Part shown: positions 23,178-32,071 of the stretch, piece by piece | Layout: each line of letters begins with the position of its first letter | How positions within the stretch are numbered: the first letter of the stretch is position 1 | DNA from: JAHIYU01 sp964476155 | Lineage (GTDB): Bacteria; Krumholzibacteriota; Krumholzibacteriia; LZORAL124-64-63 | DNA length: 45,974 nt | NCBI GenBank assembly: GCA_964476155.1 | Contig: CAYYYS010000021.1 | Location: forward strand, 1-45,974 | Direction of reading: 5' to 3' | The notes under the pieces: model-generated | What the model saw: the letters and a program-made list of their open reading frames with translations, nothing else | What the model was told of the DNA's origin: nothing | Database searches by the model: none | Position numbers and translations under genes: made by a program

Positions 23178-25268
23178 ATGGCCAGAGATATCGCCAAGTT
23201 GAGGAACATCGGGATCAGCGCCCACATCGATTCGGGCAAGACCACGCTGACGGAGCGTTTCCTGTACTACACGGGACGCATCCACGCCATGCACGAGGTG
23301 CGCGGCAAGGACGGCGTAGGCGCCACCATGGACTCCATGGATCTCGAGCGTGAGCGCGGCATCACCATCGCCTCGGCGGCCACCCACTGCGAGTGGGACG
23401 GCTATTCGATCAACGTGATCGACACGCCGGGCCATGTGGACTTCACCATCGAGGTGGAGCGCGCCCTGCGCGTCCTGGACGGGGCCGTGCTGGTGCTCTG
23501 TGCCGTGGCGGGCGTCCAGTCCCAGTCGATGACCGTCGATCGCCAGATGAAGCGCTACAAGGTGCCCCGGGTCGCGTTCGTCAACAAGTGCGACCGGTCG
23601 GGTGCCAACCCCCGGCGCGTCACCGACCATCTGCGCGAGAAACTGCGCCACAACGCCGTGATGATGCAGATCCCCCTGGGACTCGAGCTGGAACACGAGG
23701 GCATTATCGATCTGGTGCGTATGAAGGCTTGCCGCTTCGAGGGCGAGATGGGCGAGGACATGATCTGGGAGGATATCCCCGAGCGGTACCTGCCCGAAGC
23801 CGAAACGTACCGTGAAGTGCTGATCGACGCCGCCAGCATGTTCAGCGACGAGCTGATGGAAGCCGCCCTCGAGGGCGAGCCCTCCGAGGATCTCATCCAC
23901 GAGGCCGTGCGACGCGGCACCATCGCGCGCGAACTGACACCGGTCTTCATGGGCAGCGCCTACAAGAACAAGGGCGTCCAGCTGCTGCTCGACGCCGTGG
24001 TGCGCTACCTGCCCGATCCCACCGAGGTGGAGAACGAGGCGCATCGCGTCGATCGTGACGGCACCGAGGACATGTTCAAGGTCCGGGTCTCCGACGAGGA
24101 ACATGCGGTTGCGCTGGCCTTCAAGCTGGAGGACGGCCTCTACGGGCAGCTCACCTACATTCGCGTCTACCAGGGGTCGCTCACCAAGGGTGACACCCTG
24201 CACAACACCCGCTCCGGCAAGCGGATCAAGGTTGGTCGGCTGGTGCAGATGCACGCCGACGAGATGCAGGACATCGAGAAGGCCCATGCCGGCGACATCG
24301 TGGCCTTGTTCGGCGTCGATTGCGCGACCGGCGACACGTTCACCGCGGGTGACCAGATCTCCATGACGTCGATGCACGTACCGGAGCCGGTTGTCTCTCT
24401 GGCCGTGATGCCGACGGACACGAAGGCCCAGGGCAACCTGGCCAAGGCCTTGAACCGGTTTACCAAAGAGGATCCGACTTTCCGGACCCGCAAGGACGAC
24501 GAGACCGGCGATACCCTGATCATGGGCATGGGCGAGCTGCATCTGGAAGTGTATCTGGAGCGCATCAAGCGCGAGTACGGCGCCGAGGTCGAGGTTGGTC
24601 CTCCCAAGGTCTCGTATCGGGAGTGCATCACCAAGCGCGTGGTCTTCGACTACACGCACAAGAAACAGACCGGCGGCTCGGGCCAGTACGCCCGCGTCAA
24701 GGGATACCTGGAACCCCACGACGACGGCGAGTTCGTCTTCGAGAACCGGGTGGTGGGAGGCAATATCCCCACCGAGTACATCCCGGCGGTGGAGAAGGGC
24801 TTCCTCGGCATGCTCGACAAGGGCGTCTACGTGGGTTATCCCGTGCAGGGCCTGAAGGTCGTGCTGGAGGACGGCGCCTTCCACGCCCAGGATTCATCGG
24901 ACATGGCTTTCCAGGCCGCCGCGCGCGGTTGTATGCGGGAGTACTACGGCAAGGGTGCCCCCATCGCCCTGGAGCCGCTGATGCTGGTGTCCGTCGAGGG
25001 CCCCACCGAGTATCAGGGAGAAATTCTTAGTACCGTGATGCAGCGCCGTGGTATCGTGATCGGTACCACCGAGGACGAAGGATTCGTGCGTATCGACGCC
25101 CACGTGCCCCTGGTCGAGATGTTCGGCTACGCCACGGTGTTGCGGTCGAGTACGCAGGGCAAGGCCGAGTACACCATGGAATTCGCACGATACACGCCGG
25201 CGCCCGCCGAGGTGACCGAGGGATTGGTCAAGGACTACCTCGAGAAGAAGGCAGCCGGCAACAAGTGA
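23178..25268 (+). CDS. fusA: Elongation factor G, mitochondrial EF-G1/spdEFG1-like
   Basis: 696 residues, five-domain translational GTPase. G1 is AHIDSGKTTLTER, G2 has RGITI, G3 is DTPGHVDF, and G4 is NKCDRSGA. Domain IV has TGGSGQYARV, and domain V ends the protein. The G1 loop reads AHIDSGKTT rather than the AHIDAGKTT of ordinary bacterial EF-G. GRIHAMHEVRGKDGVGATMDSMDLE and IASAATHCEW are the signature of the mitochondrial EF-G1 / spdEFG1 clade. Members of that clade carry out translocation, while a partner (spdEFG2) does recycling (family knowledge); the partner is not in this window. The ATG at 23178 was chosen because GGAGCGAG precedes it and the G domain follows at once. Confidence 0.93.
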   Translation: MARDIAKLRNIGISAHIDSGKTTLTERFLYYTGRIHAMHEVRGKDGVGATMDSMDLERERGITIASAATHCEWDGYSINVIDTPGHVDFTIEVERALRVLDGAVLVLCAVAGVQSQSMTVDRQMKRYKVPRVAFVNKCDRSGANPRRVTDHLREKLRHNAVMMQIPLGLELEHEGIIDLVRMKACRFEGEMGEDMIWEDIPERYLPEAETYREVLIDAASMFSDELMEAALEGEPSEDLIHEAVRRGTIARELTPVFMGSAYKNKGVQLLLDAVVRYLPDPTEVENEAHRVDRDGTEDMFKVRVSDEEHAVALAFKLEDGLYGQLTYIRVYQGSLTKGDTLHNTRSGKRIKVGRLVQMHADEMQDIEKAHAGDIVALFGVDCATGDTFTAGDQISMTSMHVPEPVVSLAVMPTDTKAQGNLAKALNRFTKEDPTFRTRKDDETGDTLIMGMGELHLEVYLERIKREYGAEVEVGPPKVSYRECITKRVVFDYTHKKQTGGSGQYARVKGYLEPHDDGEFVFENRVVGGNIPTEYIPAVEKGFLGMLDKGVYVGYPVQGLKVVLEDGAFHAQDSSDMAFQAAARGCMREYYGKGAPIALEPLMLVSVEGPTEYQGEILSTVMQRRGIVIGTTEDEGFVRIDAHVPLVEMFGYATVLRSSTQGKAEYTMEFARYTPAPAEVTEGLVKDYLEKKAAGNK

Positions 25269-25279
25269 CGGAAGGATGG

Positions 25280-25990
25280 ATGATGCCGACAAACGACACA
25301 CAGATCCGCAGCCCGCTGCGGATCTTCGAGAAGGCGACGGACGGCGGCCTGGGGGCGGGTAACCTGGGTGTAGTGCTGTCCCGTCACGGCGTGGGCAAGA
25401 CCGCGTTCCTGGTGGGCATGGCCGTCGACGCCCTGCTGCGCGGCCGCAAGGTCATGCACATCTCCACCGAGGAATCCGTGGAGCACCTGCGGGCGTTCTA
25501 TTTCGAAATCTTCCAGCTCATCTGCGAAAACCAGCAGCTCGACAACCGGCTCGAGCGTCGTCTGGATCTGGAGCGGAACCGTCACATCCTCGTCTACAAC
25601 CGTGATGAGTTCTCCCTGGACAAGCTGGGCCAGTCGGCCGAGTTCCTGCGCGAGAACGCCCATTTTTCGCCCGACGTGGTGATCATGGACGGGACGCCGC
25701 GCTTCGAACACTGCGAGCCTTGGGAGATCAAGGGCTTGCGCAAGATGGCCCGGGAGTGGAAGGCCGAAGTGTGGACCTCCTCGCGTTATTACCGCGAAGG
25801 CCAGACGTGTGACGATCGCGGCGTACCCAGCGAAGTCGCCAAGTTCGACGATGAACTGTCGGTCATCATCCAACTCGAGCCGTGCAACGATCACGTTCGC
25901 GTGCGGCTGCTCAAGAGCCACGAGCAGAGCGAAATGCCCGAGCTCAACATGGAACTGGATCCCAAGACCCTGCTGCTGCGCTGGCGCTGA
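25280..25990 (+). CDS. P-loop (RecA/KaiC-like) ATPase of unknown function
   Basis: 236 residues, cytoplasmic. After about 30 residues comes GNLGVVLSRHGVGKTAF, a Walker A in which the usual first glycine is serine. VMHISTEES follows in the position of the RecA/RadA/KaiC catalytic glutamate. DVVIMDG near residue 145 is Walker B. The C-terminal beta strands (DELSVIIQLEP and DHVRVRLLKSH) resemble the end of a RecA core. The reading frame opens with a GTG overlapping the EF-G stop, but the ATG pair at 25280/25283 has GGAAGG just upstream. It lies between EF-G and yggS, apparently in one operon. I do not recognise a named family. Confidence 0.7.
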   Translation: MMPTNDTQIRSPLRIFEKATDGGLGAGNLGVVLSRHGVGKTAFLVGMAVDALLRGRKVMHISTEESVEHLRAFYFEIFQLICENQQLDNRLERRLDLERNRHILVYNRDEFSLDKLGQSAEFLRENAHFSPDVVIMDGTPRFEHCEPWEIKGLRKMAREWKAEVWTSSRYYREGQTCDDRGVPSEVAKFDDELSVIIQLEPCNDHVRVRLLKSHEQSEMPELNMELDPKTLLLRWR

Positions 25991-26001
25991 TCAGAGGGAA
26001 T

Positions 26002-26718
26002 ATGAGCGATGTGGCTGACAACCTGACGCGGATCAACGAGCGGATCGCCACAGCTTGTGCCCGTGCCGGTCGCTCGGCCGAAGACGTGCGGTTGATCGCC
26101 GTCACCAAGCGGATCCCCATGGCCGCCCTGGTCGAAGCCAGACTGGCCGGCCAGCTCATATTCGGCGAGAACCGGATCCAGGACGCGCTGCCACGTCAGG
26201 ATGAACTCACCTCCGCCCTCCAGGGAACCGCTGTCGAATCGCCGCCTGTCGACTGGCATTTCATAGGACATCTTCAGAGCAACAAGGCGCGCAAGGCCGT
26301 AGGCCGGTTCGCGCTCCTGCATGCCGTGGATTCGGTGCGGTTGGCCGAGCGTCTCTCGAGTCTCGCCGGTGAGACCGGCGCGCGGCAACCCATCCTGATG
26401 GAAGTGAACGTCAGCGCGGAATCCCAGAAGCACGGGCTGACACCGGACGAGACAGCCGACGCTGTCGAACGCATTGCCGGGTTAGCAGGTCTCGACTTGC
26501 GCGGCTTCATGTGCATGGCCAGATTCGGGGCGCCCGAAACCGAATTACGCGGCACTTTCGCCGCGTTGAGAAACCTGAGCGAGGCTGCGCGCACCGCCAC
26601 CGGCTTGCCCCTGCCCGAACTGAGCATGGGCATGTCCGACGACTTCGAGCAGGCCATCGCCGAGGGCGCCACCCTGGTTCGGGTCGGCACCGCCGTTTTC
26701 GGGCCCCGGGACCGCTAA
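26002..26718 (+). CDS. yggS: YggS/PROSC family pyridoxal-phosphate homeostasis protein
   Basis: 238 residues, a single alanine-racemase-like TIM barrel without the C-terminal domain. The PLP lysine is Lys36 in LIAVTKRIP. FGENRIQDA, WHFIGHLQSNKARK, MEVNVSAESQKHG, FMCMARFG and LSMGMSDDFEQAI are the standard YggS blocks. The protein binds PLP and controls its availability; it is not a racemase. A longer upstream frame exists but GAGGGAAT sits directly before this ATG. It begins 12 bases after the P-loop gene and precedes yggT. Confidence 0.95.
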   Translation: MSDVADNLTRINERIATACARAGRSAEDVRLIAVTKRIPMAALVEARLAGQLIFGENRIQDALPRQDELTSALQGTAVESPPVDWHFIGHLQSNKARKAVGRFALLHAVDSVRLAERLSSLAGETGARQPILMEVNVSAESQKHGLTPDETADAVERIAGLAGLDLRGFMCMARFGAPETELRGTFAALRNLSEAARTATGLPLPELSMGMSDDFEQAIAEGATLVRVGTAVFGPRDR

Positions 26719-26767
26719 CTCGTACTCTCCGCGTCCCGCGCCGCGGGAGAGGGAAAGGTCGTCAATC

Positions 26768-27007
26768 GTGGTACGGCTTCTGCTGGCCGTTTGTCAGGTC
26801 TATAACTGGCTGATCATCGCCCGTGTGCTCATCAGCTGGCTCAGCCCCCGGCCGACCAATACCTATCTGCTGATGGTCTGTCGGCTGACCGACCCGCTGC
26901 TCAACCTGCTGCGGCCGCTGATTCCCCTGCGCGGAATCGACTTGTCGCCGATCCTGGCCCTGCTGCTGGTAAAGCTCATCTGCGCCGCGCTGATCAAATT
27001 GGCTTGA
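26768..27007 (+). CDS. yggT: YggT family small membrane protein
   Basis: 79 residues with two hydrophobic helices (LLLAVCQVYNWLIIARVLISWL and LSPILALLLVKLICAALI). Between them is the diagnostic CRLTDPLLNLLRPLIPLRGIDLSPI. It is similar to the cyanobacterial CcmB-like/YlmG family linked to osmotic stress or cell division. The start is GTG at 26768, with AGAGGGAAAGG upstream. It follows yggS, the usual neighbour. Confidence 0.9.
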   Translation: MVRLLLAVCQVYNWLIIARVLISWLSPRPTNTYLLMVCRLTDPLLNLLRPLIPLRGIDLSPILALLLVKLICAALIKLA

Positions 27008-27105
27008 GCTTTTCCCTTTATAGTACGAGACGCGCGTGCTATTTTACCGCGTTTCCAGCAACTGCTGGGTGATTTCGTGCTCTCATGCGCCCTTGGAGGT
27101 AGGAC

Positions 27106-27984
27106 GTGACCGATACTTGTTCATCGGATTGCACATGGACCCAGATCGAGGCGGCGACAGCCTATCTGCGGGAGCGATGCGACCTGACGCCCGAGATCGG
27201 CCTGATTCTGGGCACCGGTCTGGGTAAGCTCGCCGAGAAGATCGATACCGTCTGCGAGATCCCCTACGGCGACATCCCGCATTTCGCCAAGTCAACGGTG
27301 CAGAGTCATTCCGGCAATTTTGTTCTGGGAACTCTCGGCGGTCGCAGCGTGGTGGCCATGCAGGGACGCGTCCACTATTACGAAGGCTACGGCATGCGCC
27401 GCATCTCTCTGCCGGTGAGAGTCATGCGTGCGTTGGGCGCCCATACGCTGATTACGTCCAATGCGGTGGGCGGGATGAATCCCCAGTTGTCGCCGGGTGA
27501 CATGACGGTCATTACCGACCATATCAACATGATGGGTGACAACCCGCTGATCGGTGCGAACGACGATCGTCTCGGCGTGCGTTTCCCCGACATGAGCGAG
27601 CCTTATGATCGCGATCTGGTATCCCTGACCGAGACGGTCGCCCTGGAGATGGGGCTGCCCCTGAAGCGGGCCGTGTACGTGGCCGTGGCCGGGCCCAACC
27701 TGGAAACCGCCGCCGAGTATCGGTTCCTGCGGGCCATCGGCGCCGACACGGTGGGCATGTCCATCGTACCCGAGTGCCTGGCGGCCGTTCACGGGGGGCT
27801 GCGCGTGCTGGGCCTGTCGGCGGTTACCGACGCCTGTTTTCCAGACACCCTGCAGCCGGCGGATGTGACCGAGATCATCAAGATCGCCCAGGGTGTCGAA
27901 CCCAAACTCTGCAAACTGGTGATGGAAGTCATACGCAGGATGCCGGACCCTGACACATCCGGCGATAAGGCAGGCAATGGATAA
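27106..27984 (+). CDS. Purine nucleoside phosphorylase (trimeric PNP type)
   Basis: 292 residues. It phosphorolyses purine nucleosides to base and ribose-1-phosphate. LILGTGLGKL is the phosphate loop, VVAMQGRVHYYEG carries the active-site His/Tyr, and TSNAVGGMNP is present. VAVAGPNLETAAEYRFL contains Glu200, equivalent to the base-binding Glu201 of human PNP. VGMSIVPECLAA follows. Where human PNP has Asn243, this protein has Asp242 (SAVTDAC), which may broaden use to 6-aminopurines. GTG start (27106) with TTGGAGGT upstream. Its last eight bases overlap the start of ileS, so translation is coupled. Confidence 0.92.
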   Translation: MTDTCSSDCTWTQIEAATAYLRERCDLTPEIGLILGTGLGKLAEKIDTVCEIPYGDIPHFAKSTVQSHSGNFVLGTLGGRSVVAMQGRVHYYEGYGMRRISLPVRVMRALGAHTLITSNAVGGMNPQLSPGDMTVITDHINMMGDNPLIGANDDRLGVRFPDMSEPYDRDLVSLTETVALEMGLPLKRAVYVAVAGPNLETAAEYRFLRAIGADTVGMSIVPECLAAVHGGLRVLGLSAVTDACFPDTLQPADVTEIIKIAQGVEPKLCKLVMEVIRRMPDPDTSGDKAGNG

Positions 27985-30900
27985 GACGTCCGAGACAACG
28001 AACGAGCGTTACCGCGCCCTGGCCCGGAAGTTCCACGACGCCGAGTCGGAACGTCTGATCAGTGAGTTCTGGCGTGAGCATGACGTGTTCAAGCGCAGCA
28101 TCACCGAGCGCGAGGACGGCCCCGACTGGGTCTTCTACGAGGGGCCGCCCACGGCCAACGGTCTGCCCGGCGTCCATCACGTGATGGCGCGCCTGACCAA
28201 GGATCTCGCCTGCCGCTTCAAGACCATGACCGGGCACCATGTCGTTCGTAAGGCCGGCTGGGATACCCATGGGTTGCCGGTGGAACGGTCGGTGGAGAAG
28301 CAACTGGGTATCCAGGGCCGCACGGCCATCGAAGACTATGGGCTGGAGCCCTTCAACGAGACCTGTCGCAAGAGTGTCTGGTCCTGCAAGGCGGACTGGG
28401 ACGAGTTCACCGAGCGCCTCGGCTACTGGGTCGATCTGGACGATCCCTACGTCACCTACGACAACAAATACATCGAATCGGTTTGGTGGATCCTCAGCCG
28501 CTTCAACGCCGAAGGTCTGCTCTATCGCGGCCACAAAGTCGTGCCTTATTGCCCGTGCTGCGGCACGCCCATTTCGTCGCACGAAATGGCCAACAGCTAT
28601 CAGACCGTCGACGACCCCAGCATCTTCGTGAAGCTCAAGGCCGTCGACGCCGACGAATTTTTCCTGACCTGGACCACCACGCCGTGGACTCTGCTGTCGA
28701 ACGTGGCGCTGGCCATCGGTGAGGACTTCGACTACGTGCGCGTCCACCACGGCGACGACGTTTTGATCCTCGCCGAGGCCCGGCTGAGCGTGCTCGATCC
28801 CGAGATACCGACCGAAATACTCGACCGCTTCAAGGGCCGCGACCTGCTCGGTCGTCGCTACGAGCAACTCTTCCCGTTCATGACGCCCGAGGCGGGCAAG
28901 AACGCCTTTGTGGTGGTGCCCGCCGACTTCGTCACCCTGGACAGCGGCTCGGGCATCGTGCACATGGCGCCCGCGTTCGGCGAGGACGACTATCGCATTG
29001 GCCAGCAGGAGAATCTGGCGTTTTTCAATCCGGTCAACGCCGTCGGTGAGTTCACTGATGTCATCGAGCCCTACCAGGGCCTGGGCGTCAAACGGGCCGA
29101 TCGCCAGATCATCCGGGACTTGACGGCCCAGGGCAAGATGCTGTCGGAAAAGGTCTACTCCCACGACTACCCGTTCCACGATCGCTGCGGCAATCCGCTC
29201 ATCTACTATGCCACGCCGTCGTGGTTCATCCGCACCAGCAGCATGCGCGACAAGCTGGTGGCCGCCAACAAGGACATCACCTGGGCGCCGCCCGAAGTGG
29301 GCAGCGGCCGTTTCGGCAATTGGCTGGCCGGCAACGTCGACTGGTCCCTGAGTCGCAACCGGTTCTGGGGCACGCCCCTGAACGTCTGGATCTGCGAAGA
29401 TTGCGGCGAGACTCACGTGCCCACCTGCCGCGCCGACCTGTCGACATTGACGGGCGAGGGCCTGTCGGATCTGGACCTGCATCGGCCCCACGTGGACGAC
29501 GTGACCTTCCCTTGCGTGGCCACGGGCTGTGCCGGCGTCATGCGCCGCACTCCCGAGGTGATCGACTGCTGGTTCGACAGCGGCGCGATGCCCTACGCCC
29601 AGTACCACTACCCGTTCGGCGACAAGGCGCTCTTCGAGAGCCAGTTCCCGGCCGACTTTATCAGCGAGGGAATCGACCAGACCCGCGGCTGGTTCTACAC
29701 CATGCTGGTCATCAGCACGTTCCTGTCCGGCCGCAGCAGCTACAAGAGCAACCTCACCCTGGAACTGATCCTCGACAAGCACGGCAAGAAGATGTCCAAG
29801 AGCGTCGGCAACACCGTTGATCCCATGGCGATCATGCGGGAATACGGCGCCGATCCGCTGCGCTGGTACATGCTGACCGCTTCGCCCGTGTGGACGCCGA
29901 CGCGTTTCGACCTGGACGGCGTGAAGGAGGCCCAGCGCAAGCTGCTGGCCACCCTGGAGAACGTCTACGGCTTTTTCGCCCTCTACGCCAACCTGGACGA
30001 CTGGTGCGCGGACGATGACGCGCCCGCCGAGCCGACCATGCTCGACCGCTGGGTCCTCAGCCGCCTGAACAGCGTGATCGGCGAAGCCCGCGAAGACCTG
30101 GAGGCTCTGGATTTCACGCGCGCCGCCAAGAAGATCGGCACCTTCGTCATCAACGACGTCAGCAACTGGTACGTGCGGCTGTCGCGCCGCCGTTTCTGGA
30201 AGGGCGAGTTGACGCCCGACAAGACCGCGGCCTTCCGCACCCTGTTCACCGTCCTCGACGGCGTGGCGCGCCTGCTGGCGCCGGTGATCCCGTTCTCGAC
30301 CGAAGAAATCTACCGCGGCCTGCACGGCGGCGACGTGTCGGTTCATCTGACCCGATACCCCACCCGCGACGACGCGTGTGTGGACACCGAACTCGAGGCC
30401 GTCATGGGGGCGACCCAGCAGGCGGTGGGTGTGGGCCGATCCCTGCGCCAGGACGCCAAGCTGCGCACACGCCAGCCGCTGGTCCGACTCCTACTCCATT
30501 CCGAGGACGGCCGGGCGGATGATCTGGTGGGGGACGATCGCCTCAGCGCCATCCTGGCCGAGGAATTGAACGTGAAGGACATCGCGCGTCTCGACGACCC
30601 CCGCAAGGTCGTGGATCTGGGCGCCAAGGCCAACTTCCGGACCCTAGGACCGCGTTTCGGCAAGCGCGCCCCGGAGGCGGCCAAGACCATCACCGGTATG
30701 ACACCCGACCAGATCCTGATTCTGCGTCGCGACGGCGCCGTGGATCTGGACATGGACGGCGAAACCACGTCCTTCACTTTCGAGGAAGTGCAGGTCGTGG
30801 AGCAGGGAATCGGCGCCTTCGCCGCCGGTTCGACGGATGGATTGACCGTCGCGCTGGACAAGACGCTCACCCAGGAGCTGCGCGACGAGGGCCTGAGCCG

Positions 30901-31144
30901 CGAAATCGTGAACAAGGTGCAGAACCTGCGCAAGAAAAGCGGGTTTGCGGTTGCGGACAGGATTGTATTGCATGTCCACGGCGACGCCGACGTACGACGG
31001 GCCCTGGATCAACACGGCGAGAGAGTAACCGGAGAGACTCTGGCTATCCTGAGCCAGGAAGATGCGGACCTACCCTATACCGACAGTTTCACGGTAGAGG
31101 GGATCGCGGTGTCCATCGCCATCGATCGACAGGTCCGGGACTGA
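27977..31144 (+). CDS. ileS: Isoleucyl-tRNA synthetase, type 2 (eukaryote-like), with swapped HIGH motif
   Basis: 1055 residues, the length of type-2 IleRS. It charges tRNA-Ile with isoleucine. The class I signature HIGH reads Gly65-Val66-His67-His68 (PTANGLPGVHH), i.e. the first and third positions are exchanged. The KMSKS loop is intact (Lys605-Ser609, HGKKMSKS). The editing domain has the threonine-rich TWTTTPWTLLSN. WDTHGLP and the tryptophan-rich WVDLDDPYVT blocks are typical of type 2. Type-2 enzymes resist mupirocin, and the GxHH swap is reported to give very strong resistance. It starts eight bases inside the PNP gene, with AAGGCAGGC as ribosome site, and is followed closely by a dksA-like gene. 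Confidence 0.96.
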   Translation: MDKTSETTNERYRALARKFHDAESERLISEFWREHDVFKRSITEREDGPDWVFYEGPPTANGLPGVHHVMARLTKDLACRFKTMTGHHVVRKAGWDTHGLPVERSVEKQLGIQGRTAIEDYGLEPFNETCRKSVWSCKADWDEFTERLGYWVDLDDPYVTYDNKYIESVWWILSRFNAEGLLYRGHKVVPYCPCCGTPISSHEMANSYQTVDDPSIFVKLKAVDADEFFLTWTTTPWTLLSNVALAIGEDFDYVRVHHGDDVLILAEARLSVLDPEIPTEILDRFKGRDLLGRRYEQLFPFMTPEAGKNAFVVVPADFVTLDSGSGIVHMAPAFGEDDYRIGQQENLAFFNPVNAVGEFTDVIEPYQGLGVKRADRQIIRDLTAQGKMLSEKVYSHDYPFHDRCGNPLIYYATPSWFIRTSSMRDKLVAANKDITWAPPEVGSGRFGNWLAGNVDWSLSRNRFWGTPLNVWICEDCGETHVPTCRADLSTLTGEGLSDLDLHRPHVDDVTFPCVATGCAGVMRRTPEVIDCWFDSGAMPYAQYHYPFGDKALFESQFPADFISEGIDQTRGWFYTMLVISTFLSGRSSYKSNLTLELILDKHGKKMSKSVGNTVDPMAIMREYGADPLRWYMLTASPVWTPTRFDLDGVKEAQRKLLATLENVYGFFALYANLDDWCADDDAPAEPTMLDRWVLSRLNSVIGEAREDLEALDFTRAAKKIGTFVINDVSNWYVRLSRRRFWKGELTPDKTAAFRTLFTVLDGVARLLAPVIPFSTEEIYRGLHGGDVSVHLTRYPTRDDACVDTELEAVMGATQQAVGVGRSLRQDAKLRTRQPLVRLLLHSEDGRADDLVGDDRLSAILAEELNVKDIARLDDPRKVVDLGAKANFRTLGPRFGKRAPEAAKTITGMTPDQILILRRDGAVDLDMDGETTSFTFEEVQVVEQGIGAFAAGSTDGLTVALDKTLTQELRDEGLSREIVNKVQNLRKKSGFAVADRIVLHVHGDADVRRALDQHGERVTGETLAILSQEDADLPYTDSFTVEGIAVSIAIDRQVRD

Positions 31145-31154
31145 GGAGGAAACC

Positions 31155-31532
31155 ATGCGCAAGACAGCACTCGAGAGATTCCGCAAGTTGATAACGGAGG
31201 AGAGGGAACGCGTCGACAAGTCGCTGGTCAAGCATACGAAGATCATCCATCACGAAGGTGAAGACTTCGGCGGCGATCTCGCGAAGGCGCATTCCAATCA
31301 CATGGCCGATCAGGGCAGTGACGAGTTCCAGTACGAGACGACCATTCACTTCGCATCCACCGAGGGACGCTATCTGTACCAGCTCGGCCAGGCCATGCAG
31401 CGCATCGAGGACGGCACCTACGGCAAGTGTAGCGGCTGCGCCAAGCAGATCTCCCTGGAGCGTTTGAAGGCCAAGCTGGACGCCCGCCTCTGTATCGAGT
31501 GCAAAGAGCTGGAGGAGAGGGGCAAGTATTGA
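31155..31532 (+). CDS. TraR/DksA family zinc-finger protein
   Basis: 125 residues. An N-terminal coiled coil (about 1-80) is followed by a DksA-type C4 zinc finger: Cys92-x2-Cys95 and Cys113-x2-Cys116. The region before it reads EDGTYGKCSGC and ends ARLCIECKE. The DQGSDE sequence near residues 52-57 is at the coiled-coil tip where DksA carries acidic residues. Such proteins bind the RNA polymerase secondary channel and adjust initiation; whether this one works with ppGpp is unknown. GAGGAGGAAACC precedes the ATG. Its stop overlaps the TTG start of lspA. Confidence 0.9.
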   Translation: MRKTALERFRKLITEERERVDKSLVKHTKIIHHEGEDFGGDLAKAHSNHMADQGSDEFQYETTIHFASTEGRYLYQLGQAMQRIEDGTYGKCSGCAKQISLERLKAKLDARLCIECKELEERGKY

Positions 31533-32071
31533 GTCGCGACGTACCCGGTCCCCCCTGGTTATGGGCTCCCGTCGTGCTGCTGGTCGACTTCGTGACCAAG
31601 CGGCTGGTCCTGGCGCATGTGGATCGGCTCCTGGATCACGTGGAGGTCATCGGCTCGGTGGCCCGCTTCACCTGCGTTCGTAATCCCGGCGCCGCCATGG
31701 GCCTGGTTTTCGGCGGGCGTTCGCTGTTGATCGCCATCAGCGCCGTTGCCGCCGTGGCGCTGGTCCTGCTTTATCGGTATACCTCACCTCGCCTGGCGAT
31801 ACGCCGTTGCGCCATCGCCGCTATTCTGGGCGGCGCGCTGGGCAACCTGGTGGACCGGGTTTTCTACGACGGACTCGTGGTGGACTTCATCGATCTGGGG
31901 ATCGGCGTCCATCGCTTCTACACCTTCAACGTGGCCGACATGGGCGTGACCATCGGCGGCCTCGTTCTCTTCCTGAGCCTGTGGCGCGAAGGTCGCGAAG
32001 AAAAGGCGGCCCGGGCGGCCGCCGATCACGAACCCGTTTCCACACCCACGGCGGCCGGTGATGACGTCTGA
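31529..32071 (+). CDS. lspA: Prolipoprotein signal peptidase
   Basis: 180 residues, inner-membrane aspartyl protease that cleaves lipoprotein signal peptides. Four hydrophobic segments are seen. Conserved blocks are RNPGAAMGL, the catalytic Asp regions GGALGNLVDR with GLVVDFIDL, and FNVADMGVTIG. The TTG at 31529 overlaps the preceding stop codon (TTGA) and has GGAGGAGAGGGG upstream. A GTG 30 bases earlier is an alternative. The tail (REEKAARAAADHEPVSTPTA) is long and hydrophilic for the family. The C-terminus overlaps rluD by 11 bases. lspA next to a dksA-like gene and rluD is a common order. Confidence 0.94.
   Translation: MSRDVPGPPWLWAPVVLLVDFVTKRLVLAHVDRLLDHVEVIGSVARFTCVRNPGAAMGLVFGGRSLLIAISAVAAVALVLLYRYTSPRLAIRRCAIAAILGGALGNLVDRVFYDGLVVDFIDLGIGVHRFYTFNVADMGVTIGGLVLFLSLWREGREEKAARAAADHEPVSTPTAAGDDV

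Noticed and set aside
27929..30346. 805-codon open frame antisense to ileS
   Set aside because: It mirrors the codon pattern of ileS on the other strand, as expected in GC-rich DNA. It has no recognisable domain and ileS is unambiguous.
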